Part shown: piece after piece, positions 5,815-19,996 of the stretch
Layout of the letters: every line of letters begins with the position of its first letter
Position numbering within the stretch: position 1 is the first letter of the stretch
Assembly (NCBI GenBank): GCA_964569015.1
Contig: CAZMSN010000034.1
Location: 1 to 19,996, forward strand
DNA length: 19,996 nt
Source: CAYQEC01 sp964569015
GTDB taxonomy: Bacteria; Actinomycetota; Acidimicrobiia; Spongiisociales; UBA5794
Reading direction: 5' to 3'
The notes under the pieces: generated by a model
The model's database searches: none
What the model was told of the DNA's origin: nothing
The model's input: only the letters and a program-made list of their open reading frames with translations
Made by a program: the position numbers and the translations under genes

Positions 5815-6201
5815 ATGGCCAAGATGACCACAGAGGAGCTCCTGGGCGTCTTCGAGAAGATGTCCGTGCTCGAACTCTCCGAGTTCCTCAAAGCGTTCGA
5901 GGAGAAGTTCGACGTGACCGCCGCCGCTCCCGTGGCGGTCACGGCAGCGCCTGCCGCCGGCGATGCGGCGGCGGCAGCCGAGGAGGAGCAGGACGAGTTC
6001 GACGTCGTGCTCGCGGAGGTTGGAGCCGCGAAGATTCAGGTGATCCGGGTCGTGCGCGCCCTGACGAGCCTCGGCCTCAAAGAGGCGAAGGACGTTGTCG
6101 ACCAGGCACCGGGGGCCGTGCTCGAAGCCGTTGACAAGGAAACGGCCGAGAAGGCGAAGGCCGCCCTCGAAGAGGCCGGCGCAACCGTGGAGCTGAAGTA
6201 G
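5815..6201 (+). CDS. rplL: 50S ribosomal protein L7/L12
   Basis: The 128-residue stalk protein recruits and stimulates translational GTPases. The N-terminal dimerisation domain is MAKMTTEELLGVFEKMSVLELSEFLKAF, followed by an Ala-rich hinge (about 35-55) and the C-terminal domain with IQVIRVVRALTSLGLKEAKDVVDQAP and the end LEEAGATVELK. I chose ATG 5815 because it gives the usual MAK start and good spacing from GGAGGA. An ATG at 5809 overlaps the rplJ stop (ATGA) and would add MT. Tight linkage to rplJ is normal. Confidence 0.96.
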   Translation: MAKMTTEELLGVFEKMSVLELSEFLKAFEEKFDVTAAAPVAVTAAPAAGDAAAAAEEEQDEFDVVLAEVGAAKIQVIRVVRALTSLGLKEAKDVVDQAPGAVLEAVDKETAEKAKAALEEAGATVELK

Positions 6202-6228
6202 CCGGCTTCACCCCGGCGAGAAGAACGC

Positions 6229-6254
6229 GCAGGGGTCGCTTCAGCGGCCCCTGC
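6229..6254 (+). terminator. Strong hairpin after rplL (terminator or attenuator)
   Basis: GCAGGGGTCGC (6229-6239) pairs with GCGGCCCCTGC (6244-6254) through 11 base pairs (one T-G wobble) around a TTCA loop. There is no U-tract. It lies 28 bases after rplL and before the rpoB promoter, so it probably lowers transcription from the ribosomal genes into rpoBC, as partial terminators do in other bacteria. Confidence 0.6.
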
Positions 6255-6322
6255 CGCCCGTCGGCCACCGGCTCCAAGGGTGGATTCGCGTCGCGACGCT
6301 CTCCGGTGAGGGTGACGGGGCC

Positions 6323-6352
6323 TTGACACCTCCGGTCGGCGCGTTGTATGTT
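6323..6352 (+). promoter_or_regulatory. Promoter of rpoB-rpoC
   Basis: A perfect TTGACA (6323-6328) and TATGTT (6347-6352) are separated by 18 bases. The start would be near 6359, giving a leader of about 160 bases. The position after the rplL hairpin means that RNA polymerase subunit genes can be driven separately from the ribosomal stalk genes. Confidence 0.7.
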
Positions 6353-6397
6353 CGAGGTACCAGTTGAAGAAGTACTCCGCGACTCTCGCCTTGCAGA

Positions 6398-6424
6398 GCC
6401 GGGTTAGCTGTGTGCTAACCTGGC
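6398..6424 (+). promoter_or_regulatory. Terminator-like hairpin in the rpoB leader
   Basis: GCCGGGTTAGC (6398-6408) pairs with GCTAACCTGGC (6414-6424) in an 11-bp stem with one G-U pair and a TGTGT loop. CTTTCTGT follows. It lies inside the leader between the promoter at 6323 and the rpoB start at 6521, with no coding sequence around it. It could be an attenuator, an RNase III site or a protein-binding structure. The rest of 6425-6506 shows nothing else I can name. Confidence 0.55.
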
Positions 6425-6520
6425 CTTTCTGTCGTCCTTGCCCGCTCTGACCCGCTCGTTTCCACAACCGATCTGTTGGCCGCTCCGACACGCTCGCCCT
6501 GACCATGAGGAGGATCGCCG

Positions 6521-9874
<3,354 letters not shown>

Positions 9875-9914
9875 GATCTTTGGATAATGAATCGTTGGAG
9901 AAGGTGAGCGCAAC

Positions 9915-13850
<3,936 letters not shown>

Positions 13851-13876
13851 GCCCGAGGCAGCGGGCGGTAGTGTCG

Positions 13877-13905
13877 AGGGTCCTCCCCCTGAGGGGGAGG
13901 ACCCT
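13877..13905 (+). terminator. Perfect bidirectional terminator after rpoC
   Basis: AGGGTCCTCCCCC (13877-13889) and GGGGGAGGACCCT (13893-13905) form a perfect 13-bp stem with a TGA loop. It lies 26 bases after the rpoC stop and 21 bases beyond the stop of the minus-strand gene, so it can close both converging transcripts. The U-tract is poor (TTCGCTGTTC with T13905 in the stem), but the stem is very stable. Confidence 0.85.
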
Positions 13906-13926
13906 TCGCTGTTCGGGGTGTCGGTC

Positions 13927-15321
13927 TCAGGAGCTGGTGGCCATCCACAGCCGGATCGAGCGTGCCAGCAACGTGGCCGCTTCGTTGCGGGAGACACTGC
14001 GCCGCGGGCAGTAGAGGGTGTGGTCGTCGTTGCAGCCGAGGGTGACGCCAGCGGCGGCGATGGCGTTGATGTCCGATTCGAAGATGATGCCGTCGTCGTC
14101 GACGAAGGCATCGACCTGCGAGGCGGGTAGGTCGAAGGCGCGCATCAAGAATGCGGCGAGCTGGCCGCGCGTCACCGGCTCGTCCGGACACACCGTGTCC
14201 TCGCCGCAGCCGTGCACGATGCCGAGGGGTGCGAGCCGGTTGATGGCATCTTCCGCCCAGTGCCCGTCGTCATCGGTGAAGGCATCCTGGGTCGCCGGGA
14301 GTGGCTGCAGGACTCGATCCAGAATCGCCAGGGTCTCTGCTCGGCTCAGCGACCGATCCGGGCAGTAGAGATCGCCGCCACAGCCGTAGATGTAGCCGGC
14401 GTTGAACATCCACTCGATGTCGGGCTCGTGAGGGCTCTCGTCGTCGTCGGTGAAGCGAGTGAGGCAGCCAATGGGCCCGGTGGTGCTCAGCTCGAGGTCG
14501 TCGATGCGGAGCCCCAGCGATTGGTCGTTGGAAATGGTCGACCCACCGAAGTAGACGTTGAGCCAGAAGGTGCGCACCGTCAGCCAGCCCTCCTCGGCGC
14601 GTCGGAACTGCAGCCCGTCGCGGGAGAACGCCAGCCGCCCGTCGACCCAACCCTCGAGCAAGCCGTTGGCCTCGCCGGGGTCGTTGAGGCGAATGTGACC
14701 CTCGATGCAATACCAGCGCTCCTGTTCCAGGATCCCTCTGGTGTTCCAGAGCATGGTGTCACCGCAGAGGCCGGCCTGATCGAGGTGGTAGACGTAGTAG
14801 CCGAGGGGGACCTCGCCCGGCTCTGCGCCCTCGGTGCCGGCCGCGGCGAATTGCATGCGCGCCGACCAGCCCGGTTCTTCCGGTGTCGAGGGGAGGCAGC
14901 CTTTGGCGGTCCGGTTGGGCGCTCCCGCGAAACCGGGGAGCTTCCCCCCGGTGATGGCATCCCATGAGTCGAGGCGTATGTGGTACCGGAACCAGGCTTC
15001 ATTGGTCTCCTCGGGAAGCCGGTAGTGAGGACCGGTGCCGCGGCGCTGGTTGGGCGGAATGGTGACGGCGAGGCCGTTCCCGTGGTAGCCCTCGGAGATG
15101 ACCGCGTTGGCCTCGTCTGCGGCGCGCCAATCGATCCAGGTGTCGTGCCATTCGTCGCTCTCGAACGGTTCGACGAGTACGGGCTCCTGGCCGGTGGCGG
15201 GGGTGGAAAGCACGAGCATGCCCGTCAGCAGGATCATCGCCGTCCCGAGGGAGCGGCGCCGCAATCGACGTCGGGTGGGATCGGCTGGATTCACGTTCAC
15301 AGAGCGTACCGGTCTTGCCAC
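13927..15321 (-). CDS. Secreted polysaccharide-lyase-like protein with three SLH-like repeats
   Basis: The 464-residue protein has a basic N-terminus (PTRRRLRRRSLG) and a hydrophobic signal core (about 25-40), with likely cleavage near ATGQ (45). Residues about 48-280 resemble the polysaccharide lyase 14-like beta-jelly-roll: GNGLAVTIPP, GGKLPGFAG (125-133), YYVYHLDQ, ERWYCIEGHIRLN, GWVDGRLAFSRDGLQFR and the WLNVYFGGS end strand. Three SLH-like repeats follow (about 290-340, 348-400, 406-459). Each begins F-T/V-DDD and has G-C...C-P-x-R/E-S/P-V/L-T/S-R, and would hold the protein at the cell surface. The enzymatic activity is inferred. The first start codon is GTG without a good binding site; GTGs at residues 8 and 10 are alternatives. 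It is an isolated, oppositely oriented gene inside the ribosomal/polymerase locus. Confidence 0.75.
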   Translation of the reverse strand: MARPVRSVNVNPADPTRRRLRRRSLGTAMILLTGMLVLSTPATGQEPVLVEPFESDEWHDTWIDWRAADEANAVISEGYHGNGLAVTIPPNQRRGTGPHYRLPEETNEAWFRYHIRLDSWDAITGGKLPGFAGAPNRTAKGCLPSTPEEPGWSARMQFAAAGTEGAEPGEVPLGYYVYHLDQAGLCGDTMLWNTRGILEQERWYCIEGHIRLNDPGEANGLLEGWVDGRLAFSRDGLQFRRAEEGWLTVRTFWLNVYFGGSTISNDQSLGLRIDDLELSTTGPIGCLTRFTDDDESPHEPDIEWMFNAGYIYGCGGDLYCPDRSLSRAETLAILDRVLQPLPATQDAFTDDDGHWAEDAINRLAPLGIVHGCGEDTVCPDEPVTRGQLAAFLMRAFDLPASQVDAFVDDDGIIFESDINAIAAAGVTLGCNDDHTLYCPRRSVSRNEAATLLARSIRLWMATSS

Positions 15322-15358
15322 CTTAGGTATGTTTTCCGCCGGCCCACCTGCCCCGCTG

Positions 15359-15364
15359 TAGCAT
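15359..15364 (+). promoter_or_regulatory. Candidate -10 element for leaderless small ORF / S2P transcript
   Basis: TAGCAT, the same hexamer as in the rplJ promoter, lies 9 bases before the ATG at 15374, so the transcript could start at or next to that codon. No clear -35 is seen. The 52-base spacer to the divergent minus-strand gene must hold the signals of both. Confidence 0.4.
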
Positions 15365-15373
15365 GGGACTCAC

Positions 15374-15517
15374 ATGCGATTGTTCGTGATGTGCGGCCGA
15401 TGTGGGCGGGCGCTGGCGTGGCCCGGTGGCTGTTGCCGGCATTGCCGACGCGCCGCCGACGCCCCACCGGTGGGCCGTCATCGGTCGGGCGCGTCGAAAC
15501 GTCCCGGCGCGAGTTGA
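15374..15517 (+). CDS. Small zinc-ribbon-like hypothetical protein (47 residues)
   Basis: An ATG at 15374 opens a 47-residue frame with the pattern C7-x2-C10 and C20-C21-x2-C24 (MCGRCGRALAWPGGCCRHC), followed by a basic, Ser/Pro-rich tail. Two closely spaced cysteine pairs of this type usually bind one zinc ion. No Shine-Dalgarno sequence precedes it, but a TAGCAT -10 lies 9 bases upstream, so leaderless translation is plausible. The stop is 19 bases before the preferred start of the membrane protease, and the end of this ORF carries the protease binding site (GAGGCAGGAG). The protein is not recognised; a role as a cofactor or regulator of the protease is only a guess. It could also be chance coding. 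Confidence 0.5.
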   Translation: MRLFVMCGRCGRALAWPGGCCRHCRRAADAPPVGRHRSGASKRPGAS

Positions 15518-15536
15518 GGCAGGAGCGGTCGGCGCC

Positions 15537-16247
15537 GTGATTACCTTCTCCCTGCTCGGCATCCCGGTGCGGGTTCACTTCTCGTTTGCGCTCATCGCCG
15601 TCTTGGCCCTCGGTCAACTCGAGGGCGCTGAGATCGTGGCGTGGACTGCCGCCGCCTTCCTGGCGGTGCTTGCCCACGAGGCCGGTCACGCTTTCACGGC
15701 GCGACACTACGGGGCCAAATCGGTTGCGATCACGCTGTTCGCCCTCGGTGGCGTGACGACGTTCCCGACCACCACGGAGCTCTCTCCCGGGAAGCGCTTC
15801 GTCATCTCGGCGGCCGGCTCCGCCGTCGGGGTCTCCCTGGGTGGCGCGCTCCTGCTCGCCAGATCGGCTGGTTGGTTCGACTCGACCTCGGATTTCGCCT
15901 GGGTCACCATCGGAAGCTTCATCTACGTTGCGCTGGTGTGGGGGATCCTCAACTGGCTCCCGATCCTTCCGCTCGACGGCGGTCATATGGTCGTGAGCCT
16001 GCTCGAGATGGTCACTCCCCGGCGGGCACTGGGGATCGCCAAGGTGGTGTCGGTGGTTACCGGCATGGCGGCGGCAGTTGCCGCGGTCGTGGTGCTCGAT
16101 TCTCCTTTCCTGGCCTTCTTCGTGGGTTTCATCGTGGTCACCGGGCTTCAGCAGGGGTCGCAACGCTCGGGCCGGGCCGGTACAGCCTCGCAGTCCGCCG
16201 GGTCGGCGAAGAGCCGCGCCGAGGAGCCACCCGAGTTCCCGATCTGA
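15537..16247 (+). CDS. Site-2-protease-family intramembrane zinc metalloprotease (M50)
   Basis: With the GTG at 15537 the protein has 236 residues and begins directly with ITFSLLGIPVRVHFSF, the usual first membrane segment of M50B proteases. H47-E48-A-G-H51 supplies two zinc ligands and the catalytic glutamate. NWLPILPLDGGH (139-150) gives the third ligand, D147. About five or six membrane helices are seen, with a polar tail after about 205. There is no PDZ or CBS domain. The family cuts membrane proteins, including anti-sigma factors, within the bilayer. An in-frame ATG at 15402 would add 45 residues that overlap the zinc-ribbon ORF and do not look like a domain; AGGAG at 15521-15525 supports the later start. 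The substrate is unknown. Confidence 0.9.
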   Translation: MITFSLLGIPVRVHFSFALIAVLALGQLEGAEIVAWTAAAFLAVLAHEAGHAFTARHYGAKSVAITLFALGGVTTFPTTTELSPGKRFVISAAGSAVGVSLGGALLLARSAGWFDSTSDFAWVTIGSFIYVALVWGILNWLPILPLDGGHMVVSLLEMVTPRRALGIAKVVSVVTGMAAAVAAVVVLDSPFLAFFVGFIVVTGLQQGSQRSGRAGTASQSAGSAKSRAEEPPEFPI

Positions 16248-16356
16248 GCCACCTCGGCAGTGCTGCGGCGGACACCCGGCCTTCCGCCCCGGGGGGACCC
16301 GCGCCGAAGGGTCGGGACCTCACTACGCTGGGCGCAGTGAGCACCAGGGAGTGACC

Positions 16357-16449
16357 ATGAAGAAGCTGTTGTGCCTGGCCCTGATCGTGGGTGTGCTGAT
16401 CGTCATCGGGATCAGGACCGGCGTCATCGAGGTTCACACCGACAACTGA
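16357..16449 (+). CDS. 30-residue single-span membrane microprotein
   Basis: This small ORF encodes MKKLLCLALIVGVLIVIGIR followed by ten polar residues. Residues 3-19 form one transmembrane helix with positive N-terminal charge. The start is supported by CAGGGAGTGACC just before the ATG (AGGGAG at about 16346-16351). A possible -10 box, TACGCT, lies at 16324-16329. The cysteine at position 6 does not fit a proper lipobox. It lies 109 bases after the membrane protease. The function is unknown; short single-span proteins are often subunits or modulators of membrane complexes. Confidence 0.55.
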   Translation: MKKLLCLALIVGVLIVIGIRTGVIEVHTDN

Positions 16450-16783
16450 GCCGTTTCGGCCCTGGGGCGGGAACCTGGCCGGACCTGCAGGTGTCGCTTC
16501 GATCGGTGGTTCATCTGCCGACGCGAGAAGAAGACGACTGTGAGGTCGCCGCCATGCGAGCGTTTGCCACGTGCAACCGCCGTGGGAGATGGCCGGCACG
16601 CGTCGGCGGCCTCCATGTTTCGTGATGGCGCCGCAGCCGCAGCGCCGGCGAGAATCGGGGTCGTTTCAGGCTGGTCGCAGGAGTAGGCGGCCTCTCGGTA
16701 CTTACACCGGCCGTCCCCGGTCGTCACACCTGGGCGGGTCTCTCGATTGCCTCCGAATCGTCTTCGGGCGGCCTGTCACCGGC
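16450..16783. other. Non-coding gap before the rpsL promoter; nothing recognised
   Basis: No frame in this stretch has both a credible ribosome binding site and a recognisable product. A 23-codon ORF at 16554-16625 is unsupported. A weak ACCGG/CCGGT hairpin occurs near 16708-16723. Composition is similar to that of the other intergenic regions, with no sign of a degraded gene or mobile element. Confidence 0.5.
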
Positions 16784-16813
16784 TTGCGTGCCTCGCCGGA
16801 GGGTCCCTATACT
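16784..16813 (+). promoter_or_regulatory. Promoter of the rpsL-rpsG-fusA-tuf (str) operon
   Basis: A TTGCGT -35 box (16784-16789) and TATACT -10 box (16808-16813) are separated by 18 bases, followed by the GC-rich discriminator CCCGCCCCGG. The arrangement closely matches the tRNA-Trp promoter. The start would be near 16820, giving a leader of about 170 bases. Confidence 0.72.
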
Positions 16814-16819
16814 CCCGCC

Positions 16820-16992
16820 CCGGTTTTCCCAACGGGTCCGCGCTTACCTGGAGGCGCCTCGGCGCTGTTGTGAGCGAAGAGATCCACGAGGGGTCGGCGG
16901 CGGCCGCCACAGGTGGCAGCGCCGATTTTCGTCTGTAAGTACCCGTCCCTGAAGAGGGGTCGGGGTGCGCCGAAGAGAGAAGAGAAACCACT
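16820..16992 (+). promoter_or_regulatory. Long structured leader of the str operon
   Basis: The leader holds a 10-bp palindrome GAGGCGCCTC (16851-16860) and a stem CCCG-T-CCCT / AGGG-GT-CGGG (16942-16964) around a GAAG loop, ending about 29 bases before rpsL. A 22-codon ORF starting GTG at 16870 and ending TAA at 16936-16938 (VSEEIHEGSAAAATGGSADF then RL) lies between them, with GGAGG at 16850-16854, rather far upstream. Autoregulation by S7 or S12, or attenuation, is possible; no known motif is matched. Confidence 0.4.
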
Positions 16993-17364
16993 GTGCCGAC
17001 CGTGCAGCAACTGATCCGTCAGGGTCGGAAGCCGAAGCCGAAGAAGACGAAGACTCTGGGTCTCGCCGGCTCGCCGCAACGCCGCGGCGTGTGCACGCGC
17101 GTCTACACAGTCACGCCCAAGAAGCCCAATTCGGCGCTGCGCAAGGTGGCACGGGTGCGTCTCACCTCCCAGATGGAGGTCACCGCCTACATCCCGGGTG
17201 AGGGGCACAACCTCCAGGAGCACTCGATCGTGCTCGTCCGTGGTGGCCGGGTGAAGGACCTGCCTGGCGTCAGGTACAAGGTCATCCGGGGAGCCCTCGA
17301 CGCCGCCGGCGTCGAGGGGCGCAAGCAGTCACGATCTCGATACGGCGCCAAGAAGGAGTCCTAG
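16993..17364 (+). CDS. rpsL: 30S ribosomal protein S12
   Basis: The 123-residue protein of the decoding centre has the standard short actinobacterial form. It contains MPTVQQLIRQGRKPK, GSPQRRGVCTRVYTVTPKKPNSALRKVARV and GRVKDLPGVRYKVIRG. The lysines of PKKPNSALRK and VKDLPG, where streptomycin-resistance changes occur, are wild type, and the aspartate that can be methylthiolated is present. The start is GTG, preceded by a purine-rich stretch (AAGAGAGAAGAGAAA). It opens the str operon, and rpsG starts 3 bases after its stop. Confidence 0.97.
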   Translation: MPTVQQLIRQGRKPKPKKTKTLGLAGSPQRRGVCTRVYTVTPKKPNSALRKVARVRLTSQMEVTAYIPGEGHNLQEHSIVLVRGGRVKDLPGVRYKVIRGALDAAGVEGRKQSRSRYGAKKES

Positions 17365-17367
17365 CCG

Positions 17368-17835
17368 ATGCGTCGTGCACCCGCCGAAGTACGCAAGGTC
17401 GAGCCCGATCCGATCTACCGGAGCGTGCTCGTGAGCCAGATCATCAACAAGGTCCTCTGGCGCGGCAAGAAGGGCGCCGCCCGCCGCATCGTCTACGGGG
17501 CCCTCGAGATCGTGGAGCGCCGCACCGGCGCCGATCCGCTTCCCACCCTCAAGAAGGCGATCGACAACGTCCGGCCCTCGATCGAGGTGCGGTCCCGCCG
17601 CGTCGGCGGCTCCTCGTACCAGGTCCCGGTCGAGGTCCGGCCCCGCCGGGCTCAGACCCTGGCGGTGCGCTGGCTGGTCGAGTTCGCCCGCCGCCGCAAG
17701 GAGAACACCATGGCCGAACGCCTCGCCAACGAGGTGCTCGACGCCGCCAACCGCACCGGCCTCGCCGTGAAGCGCCGGGAAGACATCCACAAGATGGCCG
17801 AATCCAACCGGGCCTTCGCCCACTACCGCTGGTAG
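17368..17835 (+). CDS. rpsG: 30S ribosomal protein S7
   Basis: The 155-residue protein is a primary binder of the 16S rRNA 3-prime domain that lines the E-site. Typical segments are MRRAPAEVRKVEPDPIYRS, ALEIVERRTGADPLPTLKKA, IEVRSRRVGGSSYQVPVEV and the end ESNRAFAHYRW. GAAGGAG at 17352-17358, inside the end of rpsL, serves as its binding site, and the spacing of 3 bases points to coupled translation. Codon use is strongly C/G-ending. Confidence 0.97.
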   Translation: MRRAPAEVRKVEPDPIYRSVLVSQIINKVLWRGKKGAARRIVYGALEIVERRTGADPLPTLKKAIDNVRPSIEVRSRRVGGSSYQVPVEVRPRRAQTLAVRWLVEFARRRKENTMAERLANEVLDAANRTGLAVKRREDIHKMAESNRAFAHYRW

Positions 17836-17858
17836 CCCCGAGCAGCAGAAGCATTTCC

Positions 17859-19943
<2,085 letters not shown>

Positions 19944-19957
19944 GGAGATTGAGGGAT

Positions 19958-19996
19958 ATGGCCAAGGCGAAGTTTGTGCGGACGAAGCCGCATTTG
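19958..19996 (+). CDS. tuf: Elongation factor Tu, N-terminal start (partial)
   Basis: The window ends after 13 codons, MAKAKFVRTKPHL, the usual start of EF-Tu. GGAG and GAGGG precede the ATG. The position after fusA is that of the str-operon tuf gene (tufA in E. coli terms), while the tail at 1-38 would correspond to tufB. Both are on the plus strand. Confidence 0.92.
   Translation, partial: MAKAKFVRTKPHL

Noticed and set aside
9883..9888. GATAAT between rpoB and rpoC as an internal promoter
   Set aside because: The AT-rich patch is notable, but no -35 is found at suitable spacing and rpoBC are normally one unit.
14212..14967. Plus-strand frame opposite the lyase/SLH gene
   Set aside because: The minus-strand product has a signal peptide and recognisable repeats; the plus-strand frame has neither.
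16554..16625. 23-codon frame in the gap before the rpsL promoter
   Set aside because: No binding site or motif; composition is that of random GC-rich sequence.

Overview
This window is the translation and transcription core locus of a high-GC bacterium, almost certainly an actinobacterium (Actinomycetota). The lineage call rests on four things: a dehydratase gene between rpmG and tRNA-Trp/secE, as in the mycobacterial hadABC locus; a NusG with a long acidic N-terminus; a beta-prime subunit with a charged helical insertion after its first zinc finger; and SLH-like repeats with paired cysteines that I associate with Acidimicrobiia and relatives. An uncultured acidimicrobiia-like lineage is my best guess, but the class cannot be fixed from this window.

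Layout. 1-212: the last codons of a tuf gene, then rpmG (L33). 286-2070: a probable leaderless operon with a HadA-HadB type hydratase fusion, an ECF sigma factor and a very small zinc-binding membrane anti-sigma factor. 2121-3331: a strong promoter, tRNA-Trp, secE and nusG; the nusG N-terminus is made of nine exact 21-bp units. 3352-4566: rplK and rplA. 4567-5140: a non-coding gap ending in a promoter and an L10-type autoregulatory leader. 5141-6201: rplJ and rplL, then a strong hairpin. 6323-13850: a promoter, a long leader with a terminator-like hairpin, rpoB and rpoC, closed by a perfect bidirectional terminator hairpin. 13927-15321 (minus strand): a secreted polysaccharide-lyase-like protein with three SLH-like repeats. 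15374-16449: a tiny zinc-ribbon ORF, a site-2-type membrane metalloprotease and a 30-residue membrane microprotein. 16784-19996: a promoter and long leader, rpsL, rpsG, fusA and the start of a second tuf gene in the same orientation as the first.

How the genes work together. Nearly everything serves ribosome assembly (L33, L11, L1, L10, L7/L12, S12, S7), elongation (EF-G, EF-Tu), RNA polymerase (beta, beta-prime), elongation control (NusG) or secretion (SecE). The accessory genes sit between these blocks: the hydratase/sigma/anti-sigma unit, and the surface-protein/zinc-ribbon/S2P/microprotein island between rpoC and rpsL. A regulated-proteolysis link between the S2P and the membrane anti-sigma factor is possible but unproven.

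Most unusual points. All four cysteines of the second zinc site of beta-prime appear to be replaced while the first zinc site is intact. NusG carries a heptad minisatellite. Two tuf copies flank about 20 kb as direct repeats. A small CxxC...CCxxC ORF, apparently leaderless, sits just upstream of the S2P and moves the likely S2P start downstream. I see no mobile element, CRISPR array or phage gene.
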